DNA from: Dioscorea cayenensis subsp. rotundata
Lineage: Eukaryota; Streptophyta; Magnoliopsida; Dioscoreales; Dioscoreaceae
Direction: 5' to 3'
Assembly (NCBI RefSeq): GCF_009730915.1
Contig: NC_052475.1
Coordinates: 27,837,016 to 27,901,015 of the forward strand
DNA length: 64,000 bases
Shown here: piece by piece, positions 10,701 to 21,106 of the stretch
Layout of the letters: each line of letters opens with the position of its first letter
Numbering within the stretch: position 1 is the first letter of the stretch
Program-made: the position numbers and the translations under genes
Notes under the pieces: generated by a model
Seen by the model: the letters and a program-made list of their open reading frames with translations, nothing else
Database searches by the model: none
What the model was told of the DNA's origin: nothing

Positions 10701-12817
10701 CTATTTCAGTTGAGCTAGTGCTCAAAGAGCACTTTCATGCTATCCAGGTTCAAAGAAGCCTCACAGACCAAGTCTAAAATGGAGAGGTTCTCCAATGGCA
10801 ATTGCATGTTAAGGAAAGTGGGCTTAACTGCTGTTGGGATATTAAAACACCAAAGATTTTGCAAAAATCAGGAATGTCAAAGTTACAATTATTAATCCAA
10901 AGATTTAATCATGTAGAGTGATTGATAAAAACAAGAGGAATTTGGCAGTTTGAGACATTTCCAAATATCGAAACGCCTTATTGCAGTTTAAAATATCGAT
11001 CCAATGCTTGTCATCAAAATTAAGAAGCGTAAAAATATTTTTAGACAACAAAACTGTTTTGGAGTGATAAAAATTATTAAGGCCCAAATCCCCTCAACGG
11101 TTTTGCAAGTGTAATAGCGTTTCAACCAAGTGAGTGAAAGACACTACAATTCCTCACAAGTTTAGAAATCTTATTTAGGACAACATCTGAGATCGCATAA
11201 GATGGGAGCAAGTAGACCAGAATACCATGACGGGTCTCTGGTTCCAAATGACCATGAAAGCATTTATTCCAAATTGGTTTTTGGCGTATTGAACTATAAG
11301 GGCCTCCGTGGAGGATGTGAGTGGCTACTGCAAGCTGACTAATTTATCAAGTTGAGAATTTACACCAGAGGACCAACCTTTTAAGTCATTGCATTTTCAA
11401 ACCTGTCAGAGGAACCACTAAGTGGTGCTGTTTGATTGGTGTCCTCTGATTGATTTGAATTGATGAACATTTTTTTTTTCATTAAAAGAATAGATGAATA
11501 TTTATTTTCTCACTAAATTTAAAAGGGGTAATGTCATTTGGTGGTACAGGGATGAACAATAATCATGTTATGTCAAACTTAAATATGGTGCCTAAGATTA
11601 TTTACAATTAACTTCCTTTTGCTTGTGGGATGAAAGATTAATATGAAATTAATGAATCAAGGGCTAAGGAAGCCTTACCATTTTTCTCCAGTATCATTCC
11701 AGATCTAATGGGAGGGAAGGTGATGGGGGAGGAAGCCTTGGATTAAATTCAGGTCAGATCATGGGGTTATTAGGTTTACATTTAGTCTGTAATCAAATCC
11801 AAAATGGATTCAATAGTTGTTGTAGTTATGTTACTGCTATTGAGCTTCAGAAAAACATCTGTTTGTGGTTGACCTGGGTGGGAATCTTACCCATCATTCT
11901 AGTAAGTGATGCTGAGGAGGGGGGCAGTAATTAATGTTCTTATTTCAAATGTTCATCTATTTCTCCTCTCAACATTTACATTCAACTGAGACAAACCAGA
12001 ATGCCGTGTTCTTTATTAGATTTATGAATTATATTACACGCCATGGAGTTCATTGCACAGATGATAGTATTATTCATTAATTGCAGGGGTGCTTGTCTCT
12101 GCAATGAGGATAGTAACAAAAGCAATATTTCCACAAGATACTCATGGATTGAGGAATAGTGCAAATGTCTACTTTGGCGTAAGTATCGCAATAATGATCA
12201 TATGCATTGTTTGTTATAATATAGCAGACAGGCTTCCTGTTGTCAAACATTACAAAGATATCAAACTGCAAGCTCAAAAAGAGGAGATAAATGAGAAAGG
12301 ATTGCTCAGTGGAAAAGCCTGGAGATCAACATTGTGGGACATCATTGGGAGAATTAAGTGGTTTGGGATTGGCATCTTCCTGATCTATGTTGTCACTCTT
12401 TCAATTTTTCCTGGATATATCACAGAAGATGTGCACTCTGAGGTCCTCAAGGACTGGTATCCAATTATCCTTATCACTGGATATAATGTGTTTGATCTGT
12501 TGGGTAAGACTCTCCCTGCTGTTTATCTCCTGGAAAACGTAAATGTTGCGTTTGCCGGAAGTGCTGCAAGGTTGTTTTTCTATCCTCTATTTCTGAGTTG
12601 CTTGCACGGTCCACACTTTTTCAGAACTGAAATTCCGGTCACTGTACTTACGTGTCTTCTTGGGCTGACGAATGGCTATTTTACTGCCATTTTGATGATT
12701 CTGGCTCCTAAAAGTGTCCCAATTCAGCATGCTGAGACCACTGGCATTGTGATTGTTGTATTCTTGGTGCTTGGTTTGGCAGTTGGCTCTGTGGTATCTT
12801 GGTTTTGGGTTATATGA
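7797..12817 (+). CDS. ENT1: Equilibrative nucleoside transporter, ENT1-type
   Basis: Membrane carrier moving nucleosides down their gradient or with protons; Arabidopsis ENT1 is reported at the plasma membrane and tonoplast. Two exons, 7797-8355 and 12087-12817, join as TCAG|GGGTG to give 429 residues (Arabidopsis ENT1 is about 450). After a hydrophilic, proline-rich N-terminus (about 1-38) come hydrophobic segments with the family words YFTLGAGFLLPWNAFITAVD, GAAGEMPERYMQAVCAGTAA and LRNSANVYFGV. The second half has KWFGIGIFLIYVVTLSIFPG, DWYPIILITGYNVFDLLGK and a C-terminal helix ending FWVI. A central charged loop (about 236-262) separates the two helix sets. A decayed 5' duplicate lies upstream and the single intron is 3.7 kb. 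The first exon is GC-rich and the second AT-rich. The symbol rests on remembered similarity to AtENT1. Confidence 0.93.
8798..9611. repeat. Tandem duplication in the transporter intron, second copy split by a SINE
   Basis: Copy 1 spans about 8798-9050. Copy 2 spans about 9073-9296 plus 9549-9611. Both read AAGTTT-T-GGTAGAAACTT, then GAATCTTGAGTGAGAATTTG, then GTTGCTA-CATTTAGCTAG at the end. Divergence is roughly 15-20 per cent by eye with small indels, so the duplication is old and predates the SINE insertion. Confidence 0.85.
9297..9533 (+). mobile_element. tRNA-derived SINE with intact target-site duplication
   Basis: The element is 237 bp and is flanked by a perfect 15-bp direct repeat, AATAATGATTTGATT, at 9282-9296 and 9534-9548. 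Near the 5' end, GAGTTCGATTCTCGG (about 9358) resembles a pol III B box, preceded by a plausible A-box region. The body contains GGTGGTCCCAGCGCCCAC and a TGTGCATGTCCCTGGG block. It ends in a pyrimidine stretch followed by an A-rich tail. It looks like an Au-type plant SINE, but the family name is from memory. It sits in the transporter intron in the sense orientation. Confidence 0.88.
9800..11420 (-). mobile_element. Degenerate LINE fragment (RT C-terminal part and zf-RVT region)
   Basis: Read on the minus strand, broken frames recall plant LINE polyproteins. At about 11060-11100 a GLNNFYHSKTVLLSK stretch matches the common GGLG..N......LL.K motif after the reverse transcriptase domain. At about 10450-10560, IAPQIKFFIWRLLHGKFPTH is the typical start of the reverse-transcriptase zinc-binding domain, followed by CHL(stop) and HIIWSC, where the second metal-ligand Cys has become TGA. 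Further stops and frameshifts run throughout. The 5' part and clear ends are missing. It lies antisense within the transporter intron. Confidence 0.68.
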
Positions 12818-13498
12818 TGATAAACAAATGTGTTACGGTAAGGGGAACACCCTTCACTGCTTCACATCTAATGCACATCATCTTTATATTCTATTAAATG
12901 TTAAAACATTTCTGATATTTATCCTGCTGGCCCCACTGTGAAATGCTTTGATCCCCTTACGTTTGTAAAACTGTGAGAGATTGTTGTCGTGTATTTGCTT
13001 ACGTTTTATGAATTATAAATGTGTGCATTACGTTCAGCCTGTGAATGCGTTTGCATGGAAAATATAGAAATTTATTCTTATATAATATCTCTGCCACTTT
13101 CCACGTCAAGCAAGGCATGCCCGGATCAATCAATTTATTCTCTTCAAACAGTACAAAAATTTTCTACCAAAATAAAATCCTGTCCAAGGCTTCTCTTTGT
13201 TCGGAATATTGCTATGGATATGCTGAGCGGGGTTATAGAAGCAATAGCTGAGTGTCAGCGAAACTATAAATAAACAACAAATAATAAAAAATAGAAGCAG
13301 GTAAAGTAAATCAACTTCCTTGAAATTAATTACTTGAGGTAACCACTATACTTCATCCGTTTATATATTTCCCCAAAAAATAATAATTTAGCATACACGT
13401 TATACCAGGAAGCAGATCTACACGTAACAAACAAACCACTAATGGATCAGTTGTTCAAAGTAAACAGAATACTGTAGAAGAGTGCATATGGATGAAGC
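12818..13498. other. Convergent 3' region
   Basis: The 3' flank of the transporter (plus) and of the lectin receptor kinase (minus) meet here. I see AT-rich untranslated-type sequence and no further gene. Confidence 0.5.
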
Positions 13499-16400
13499 TC
13501 AGCGTGCTGTTTCTAACTCCAGAGGTAACATGGGAGATGCAGCACTGGTACTTGTCCCACTCCTAGAATGCTCGGCGACTCTCAGTCCCAACTGCTGCAG
13601 CTGGTGGACAACATGAGACATCCTAGGCCTAACTGATGGAACATGCTGCGTGCATGAGTATACAAGATCGACAACCTTCTGTACCACACCAACCTCTGGA
13701 ACATCCAAGATCTGTGGATCCAGAAGTTCTAAGTATCTGTGAGATTGGACCAGAGGAGTCGCCCACTCGAATATGCTCTGCCAACCCACAGAATCAATCG
13801 CTTGAGCTGGCCGACGGCCACTAACGATCTCAAGCAGCAGCACTCCAAAACTGTAAACATCACTCTTTGTTGTCAGCTCGTTCCTGTACATGAATTCTGG
13901 AGCAAGATAACCGTTTGTTCCAGCCATCACCATCCTTTCATGCATTGCCTCCCATGATACAAACTTGGAGAGGCCAACTCCCATCAGATGTGCTCCAAAC
14001 TCTTCATCCAGGAGCACGTTGCTTGCACGGATATCCCGATGGACTACATGCGGCTTCACCTTGTCATGCAGAAATCTGGAATTAGAATTTAACAGATGTC
14101 AGCCATGGTTCATTACTGGGAAAGGGAACAAGTAACAGGAATGGAAGAATGAATAAAGTGAGTAGGTCAGGAGAAAAACTTTAAGGGACCGGAAAACAAT
14201 ATGACATATGACTATACTCAATTATGTGACAACTTATGGAAATAGCAACAAACCAATTGTGCCCATGCCACTGTTTTAACCCTTGAAATCAACAATCCAA
14301 AATGAGTTTAAAAACCAAGCAAGAAAAGTGGCAGAAATGACCAATGGTGAAATATATCTAGCTGTAACCAGGAGGAAAAAAGCTAAGACACTCTAATAGT
14401 AACCAAAAATCCCATGGATGAATCATGAATGACAAACAAAAAAAAAAAAAATTGCACGTTATAACAAAACATTAAATAAGGAAGACACGATTGTGATAAT
14501 AAACCTGCATGCACCAACTGAACAAGTAACACCAGCAGGAATTTTTAATCAGTCTCACAGTAAAATATATATAGTTGCTTGAAGGCACCTACTTTCCAAG
14601 TTTAAAGCACAATAGAAAACATTCACACTTCCTGGTCTAACTGATATAAATCTTGGTCAAGGAAATATAAGATTTAATTTTAAAAAACACAAAATAGCAT
14701 CAACCTAGGGACAGGATGAAAGGAATATACTATTAACATGCAAACAAAAAGCTGTAGGCTTAAAACTCACGCAATTCCTTGAGCAAGAGTAGTTGCAACT
14801 CTCATTCTCATCACCCAGTCCAAGCTCCTGCCCCCTCTGGGTAAGTGATGCAGCCATCTATCCAATGGCCCATTAGCAACAAACTCATACACTATATAGC
14901 GATCCCCATGATCATAGCAACAGCCTTTCAGAGCCACTAAATTAGGATGATGTAGCTTAGCAACCCTCCCAATCTCAGAATAGAACTCCTTTTTCCTCTG
15001 AAGATTTGATCGCCTCAACCTTTTAATAGCAACTCTTGATCCATCAGGCAAAAGTCCACTATATGTGCCACCTGTTTTAGCATCACCAAGAAGTCGGTTT
15101 CCTTCGCTGAAATTCTTAGTTATTGACCTCAACTCTTCATTCGTGAACACTTTCCATGATGGAGGAACTAATGCAGCATCTGAAGGACAAGATATCTTCC
15201 GTGATCTTCTACGTTTCTTGCTCCTTCGGAATGCAAGGAGCCAGATTACAACAGCTAGGGTGGTAAAGAGGATCAAACCACTAACAACAGCAAGGATGAT
15301 GAAGTATTCTTCATGGCAATGCTTAAGGTTGCATGTATTTTCTGACACAAAATTTTCATAAAGCAAAAAACCTTGTCAGGGCATGTTGTATGGGAAGAAT
15401 TATTAATAGGAGATTAATGGCTTCAGGTAATTGGTGCTTCTTTGGGACAAAAATCTAAGCAAAGCACACAATACTCAAATTTAATCCTGTTAACAAGTCA
15501 AATGGTAGGTCAGACTCTACCTTGATATCGCATGCAGATAAGTTTGTGAGAGGAATTGCATCTTTCACCAACAAGAGCAACATGACCATTAGTCACCAAA
15601 GTACATGAATCTGTCGGAGCATTACTTTGACAAGGACCATTTGTACAATTGAAGTGGAATGGCTCCCCAGGGAAGACTGAACCATTCCAACTGGACAAAT
15701 TGTCAGACCATTTCCAGATAAAGCCACTTGTGGAATTGAATCCTCGTCCCCCAACCCAACACCCATTAGCATCATTAGAACATAGACTTTGGGCAAAACC
15801 CAACTCCTGAACTGATGTCAGGGCTGCCAAATGGCCACTGTAATTCTGGCAGAGCTCCTCTGACCTATCCCAGGAAAGGGAGTTTCCGATGTACATGAAG
15901 CACTTAATATTGTCCGGGCCAACTTTCCAACCAACAGGGCACGCTGCCAACAAAAAGACAGCATGGTTAAGGCTAAAAGCATCTCAAAATGACAGATGCT
16001 GCTAAAGACATAAGATGAAAAAGTAATTGTTGCATAACAAGAACCAAAATTCACTAAAGGCACAATTGTTTATGGCAGAAAGCCTTTGTTTCTTCCACAG
16101 ACCATAATACTGCTGTTGTTTGACAAAGTAGCTTCATTTAAGACTGTTATTAACTTCTTGGCGTGTCTTTTTTTTTTTTAAGGACGACAAACGCCAATCT
16201 CTGTAGCGTATGAGGATGCATGAGTGTGGGCTGTAACATCACCAACGTCAGTTAATTCCACCATCAAGGATTCAAATCTGCATAACTCTGCATGCCACAC
16301 GAGTGATTTATTTTTGATGTAGCTAACCACTTATTAAACCAAGTGACTTTTAGCTCAACTGCTTAGCTTCCTTCCATAACAATAAACACCAGATACAGAT

Positions 16401-16936
16401 GTTATTCGTCTACCGACATTGCCTTCATAGCTAACTTCTTATACAGAAAACCAAATTGGCTCTCTAAAACCATATCTTGCCTTGATCATGCTTAGCAAAA
16501 CTCCATACGTACTGGGAGAAGTATGTATGTCCCTAATCAAAATCTAATAATCAACAAACCAAGTAAAACCGAAAAAGAGGGAAGAATGGGCCCCTTTTTC
16601 CTAGATCTAACTGATATTTGCGAGTCAATCGAAAAGAATAGAACCCAAAATAGCCTATCACAGTATAAAATTGGAACAAGCCCCAAGAAAATCACAATCC
16701 TGCTATACAAAAACCACCATTCTAAGAAGAGGGTTTACATATATACATAAAAATATTATTCATGAAGAAGCCACACGGTCTGAGAATATAGTAGATCTAG
16801 CTGAACAAGTGCAAGAACAAGCACGACGCCAACAATTAACGGACGATAAGAGAGAAACAAAAGGCTCACCGCCATAAGCAGAGACGCAAAGGAAGAGGAA
16901 GGCAACGCAGGCCAGGGAGGAACGAACCCTAGACAT
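13499..16936 (-). CDS. C-type lectin receptor-like kinase (At1g52310-type)
   Basis: Single-pass membrane receptor with an extracellular C-type lectin domain. Exons 16936-16870, 15943-15521, 15341-14771 and 14075-13499 give 545 residues; the Arabidopsis protein, usually the only one of its type, is about 552. Residues 1-22 form a signal peptide (SLACVAFLFLCVSAYG). The lectin domain (about 24-162) has ACPVGWKVG, WDRSEELCQNYSGHLAAL and paired Cys residues. A helix (about 177-201, ILAVVSGLILFTTLAVVIWL) precedes a basic stop-transfer, SKKRRRSRK. The kinase (about 230-510) has VAIKRL and HRDIRASN, but the DFG position reads MGV (HLMGVGLSK) and the glycine loop reads GDAKTGGTYSG. The APE region is present (YLAPEF). 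Lack of the metal-binding Asp suggests weak or no catalysis; from memory this substitution is conserved in the family. It shares an upstream region with the divergent PORR gene. Confidence 0.93.
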
Positions 16937-17179
16937 CTCAAGGCGACGCCCTAGGGCTGGAAAGCAGGAGAAATGGAGGCGGGGAGGGCATACACCGCCC
17001 ACCTACCAACACTCCCCCCAATTATCCACCATCAGAGAAGCCTTCAACTGGAGAGAAGCCAAGTAATAATAAATAATTATATAAAAAAAAAAAAATTATG
17101 GTCACGTGAGACGCGAGTGATGGGTTTACTTTTACCATCCTATTCCCAATCTGACCCTGAGTCAACCCCGTTTGACAAG
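16937..17179. promoter_or_regulatory. Bidirectional promoter between lectin receptor kinase and PORR gene
   Basis: Start codons of the two divergent genes are about 243 bp apart (184 bp if the PORR protein starts at 17120). An AT-rich core with an A run is at 17070-17097, and a CACGTG-type core (GTCACGTGAGAC) is at 17101-17112. Both leaders and both promoters must fit here, so sharing is inferred from spacing; no TATA box was assigned. Confidence 0.55.
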
Positions 17180-18295
17180 ATGATGCCGTGGTTGATCGGG
17201 CGGAGCCGTCACCGTCCTCTCCGGCCGGCGGTCGAGCTCCAGCGTGCCACGCTCGTCAACGTTAAGCTCAAGTGGACTAAGGATCGCACGCTGGATTCCG
17301 TCGTTTCCCGAGAGCGCCACCTCCGCCCCGTCCTTCATCTGATTGAGCGCATCTCCGCCGACTCTAGTGGCCAATCCCCTGCTCAGGAACTCTCGCCGCG
17401 CCGCCACCACTCGGAGGTCTCCACCTTCATGAGGCGTTTTCCTAGCGTCTTCTATGAGACCTTCTCCTCGCGCACCGGTGGCCCCTGGTTCGCCCTAACT
17501 AATGCTGCTTGCCTCCTTCGCCAGCGCGAACTGCGGCTTCTTTGCCAGATGGAATCCGATTTCGTCGACCGTCTACGACGGCTTCTGATGATGAGCGTTG
17601 ATCGCGCCCTCCCACTCGGCACCATCGATCAACTTAGATGGGACATGGGCCTGCCGTCTTGCTACCAGCGAAGCCTGGTGCCCCGCTATCCGACTTTCTT
17701 CGACCTCATCCAGCCTCCCGGCGATGAGCGCGTCTGGATGAAGCTCGTGTCTTGGGACACACGACTCGCGGTCTCGGAGCTCCAGAGGAGCAGGGCCGCA
17801 CAAGTAAGCGAAGAAGGAGAAGAAAAGTGTTTGGCGTTTCCGGTGCGGTTCCCGAGGGGTTTCGGTCTGAAAAAGAAGTGCATGGAATGGCTCCACGAGT
17901 GGCAGACTCTGCCATACACCAGCCCGTACGCGGACGCTTCGGGGCTCGATCCCCGGACCGACGTCTCCGAGAAGAGGAACGTTGGTGTGTTTCACGAGCT
18001 CCTCCACCTTACGCTGGGGAAGAAGACGGAGCGAAAGAACGTGAGCAACCTACGCAAGGCGCTGTCATTGCCTCAGAAGTTCACCAAAGTGTTCGAGCGT
18101 CACCCAGGCATCTTCTATTTGTCCCAGAAGATGGGCACTCAGACCGTGGTCCTCCGTGAAGCCTATGGTGCTGGTCGGGAGCTCCTCTACAAACATCCGC
18201 TTATTGATATCAGAGACGAGTACCTTGCCCTCATGAAGGATTCATGGACAACAAGGAGAAGTGACGAACGAGCTGATGAATGTACCTGCGTCTAG
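17180..18295 (+). CDS. PORR-domain RNA-binding protein, WTF9-like
   Basis: Plant organelle RNA recognition protein. The family binds organellar group II introns and promotes splicing; WTF9 acts on mitochondrial rpl2 and ccmFC transcripts. Intronless, 371 residues from the Met at 17180 (Arabidopsis WTF9 is about 387). The first 40 residues are Arg-rich with few acids (WLIGRSRHRPLRPAVELQ), fitting a mitochondrial presequence. The PORR domain starts at KLKWTKDRTLDSVV and includes FMRRFPSVFYETF, RLRRLLMMSVDRALPL, DMGLPSCYQ and, near the end, LPYTSPYADASGLDP, SEKRNVGVFHELLHL and VFERHPGIFYLS. The frame is open upstream to an ATG at 17120, but that extension contains acidic residues unlike a presequence, so I prefer 17180. 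The gene is clearly GC-richer than its surroundings. Assignment to WTF9 rather than another PORR member rests on remembered motifs. Confidence 0.88.
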   Translation: MMPWLIGRSRHRPLRPAVELQRATLVNVKLKWTKDRTLDSVVSRERHLRPVLHLIERISADSSGQSPAQELSPRRHHSEVSTFMRRFPSVFYETFSSRTGGPWFALTNAACLLRQRELRLLCQMESDFVDRLRRLLMMSVDRALPLGTIDQLRWDMGLPSCYQRSLVPRYPTFFDLIQPPGDERVWMKLVSWDTRLAVSELQRSRAAQVSEEGEEKCLAFPVRFPRGFGLKKKCMEWLHEWQTLPYTSPYADASGLDPRTDVSEKRNVGVFHELLHLTLGKKTERKNVSNLRKALSLPQKFTKVFERHPGIFYLSQKMGTQTVVLREAYGAGRELLYKHPLIDIRDEYLALMKDSWTTRRSDERADECTCV

Positions 18296-18746
18296 TCCTA
18301 ACTGACGACCTTCTCATGGTCAGTAGTAATACAGGAATGCCATATACACACGCCAAAGGGCGTTATGCGAAAGATAAGAAAGCCAAACCGGTTTGAATGC
18401 CTGATAGATTATTGAAACTTATGTAGTTGAAGCTACATTGATAAGCGTAATCAAAAGAAGAGCAAATCAACCATGATTATTAAGACCGACTCTATTTACA
18501 ACCGCTTGAGTTTGTCGCAGCAATGTATTCCTCTATGCTTTGTATGAATTGATGGCCAAGCACTCAACTGGCCAGTATGCGTGTTACATCTTTGGTTATC
18601 ATATACAATCACAATTATTTCCGACTTCAACAACTTAGCAATGTACAAGAAGGCAAAATGGAGCAGCGGCTTTCCAAGTAATCTGCTTGTTCACCAGGAG
18701 GGCATGCAAGAAGCTATGGAGGGAACTCGCTTTCTTCATTCTTTTC
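18296..18746. other. Convergent 3' region
   Basis: Terminal regions of the PORR gene (plus) and the SDR-CIA30 gene (minus) meet here. No exon or repeat was recognised. Confidence 0.5.
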
Positions 18747-21071
18747 TCATGAGTTCTTCTCCAGAACGGATAGAGCTGGTGTGAGGTAGTTATTTGCTTT
18801 ATCTGGCAGATGGGCTACCTGCACAAGCAAATATAAATTATTACTATGCTGCTATACTTTGGATATTGAAACTCAAAGATCAATCCAGAAAACGGAATGA
18901 ATTTTCTACATGCTCTATCTACTACTGACCAACTCATAGAGCTCATTCCTCCCTTTGGCAACATACTCGTAGCATACCTAATTAAACCCAGACTAATGTT
19001 AGCCCAGACGTATCAAGGAAAGGAACAGAAGATCAGTAAATCAATTAAGTATCTCACATCAAAACTCTTGTTTCTTGCAGTTGAATCATGCAATGACTTA
19101 ACACAGATATCTGCTACATCAGCACAACTGATACCCTGCAACAATTTTAAGTTATAGAATGATTATTGGCAGTTCAGTACAATTGCCAAGTCAAACGAAA
19201 AGATGGCACCATGTCTAACCTGAGAGATCCTGTTCCCTTGATCAAAGATGAGGGCACGCTGGCCACCAGGTTCTTCCTGGAAAGTTGTCTTAGAGTAAGT
19301 TTTCAAATATGAGTTCTATACAGTCACAAGCTCTCTCAAGCTAAATGCTAGCATAAAAGCCAAATATTCTCTAACATATGTCAGTTATGCACTTCTGATA
19401 ATGCACAGCCTCCTATATCACTCCGCAGCCCAACAAACAAGCTTAACAGCTAACCATAAAGAGGAAGACGTAACCTTCCTTGACAATGTGTAATAACTCC
19501 GCACATAATATAATCAATAAATATGAGAAAATCACTGCTGTCCTCATCATATGGTACACTGTTATTCATTGATAATATACAAAATATTCCATGAATCATG
19601 TTTGACCAGGTACATGAGATGCGCTGCATTGGATTATGGAGAATTTCTGTATATTAAGAAACTCCAGTCAAACACTGAACAGATCACTTTCCCAGTGATA
19701 ACTGATGAGCCACATCAGTGATCAAAAAGTAACGGATCAAATGGCCAGCAAAAGGTTGTGCTAGAGGTGTCCCCTCTAAATAGTGTCAAACCATCAAAAG
19801 TGATAAAAGCCATCAAGACATACCCAAAAAATAAAATAAAATAAAATAAAATAAAACGGGTACTGAGCTCTTTCTCGATCCACCAACAGAATTGAAAAGA
19901 TTGCTGTAGAAACTTTTCTTCTCTCCTTTTCTAGCAAATACTATCAGAAAATTAACAACGCGAAGTTGCATACATCTTCAGTTGTATAACGAGATCAGGG
20001 GACATAGATCTGTATATAGGTGAAGCACAAGGGGACAAGACATCAATTTCAAATTAGTTTGAAAATCCTTGAAACTAAGCTTGTTAAGTATGAAAATCCA
20101 ATCAATACCCATCACAAGCCCACCGTGGTATTATAAATGAACTTGATTCTTCAATGATGTCTTCCTAATACAAGAATTATAGTCTACCAGGAGATTGAAA
20201 TGCCATCAAACATCGAAAATGAATATTTTTTCATCATAGAAATTACAGACTAAAAGTGACCTGCCTGTGATGATCAGTTCAAATCATTTTGGAGCACTTA
20301 ACATTCATATCACAAGAAAAAGCAGTTTAAGTGTCATACTGTACCTTCAATGGACCAGGGCGAACAATAGTGTACCCAAGACCAGATCTTCTTAATGCAT
20401 CCTCTCCCGCCTAAACATATGCAAGAGAAAAAAAAAATGCAAGATTTACTCAATCTGCAAGCAAAATTAAAAGCTCTAAGAGATGCTGGTTCAGAAATGG
20501 TACCTTCTTGGCTTTCAGAACTTGATCTCTCCTGTTTGGTTCAATTCCAGAACCAGTACATGACACCAATATAAAGTCTGTTTCTTGGCCAGTCTGTGAA
20601 TATCAACAAAAATACAATAGTGAGTATTTGGATTAAACAGACTTAATAGTTTGCCTGCTTCAGTAGTTCCATATTCCATTAAAGAATAAAAACTAGAATA
20701 GGGCAACAAGAAAGGACTAATATCAGAGTGTAAAAAGTAACAAGTTCCATGAACCAACAGAGATCAAGAAAAATAAAGAGTGTAACTAAAACATTTTTCA
20801 AATTTCAGTTTTAGGGGAAGGTAAAGTGAAGAAGAGAATGAGGACTGAACAATTTGTGGATCGATACAGTTGCAAAGCCTCAAGTCAGTAATACTAATGG
20901 AACATAAAGGAAATTTGATCTCAATCATGGCTCTAGTAGATCAGGGCTTGTCAACAGAACCAAATTGGTTGTACCTACTTGCATACCACAAATATTCAAA
21001 CATGTAGGTCATGGTGACCACAATAAGGTAATTACATTCAAAACTTCTGAAATATCATCATCATCATCATC

Positions 21072-21106
<35 letters not shown>

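Noticed and set aside
17120-17179. Upstream in-frame ATG of the PORR gene as the true start
   Set aside because: The extension holds Ser, Asp and Glu residues unlike a mitochondrial presequence, while the Met at 17180 is followed by an Arg-rich stretch. Not excluded.
17573-18007. 144-codon minus-strand open frame
   Set aside because: A shadow of the GC-rich PORR gene on the other strand; no recognisable motif.
21059-21102. CRISPR-like or coding repeat
   Set aside because: Only a simple trinucleotide microsatellite; no spacers, and the host is a plant.
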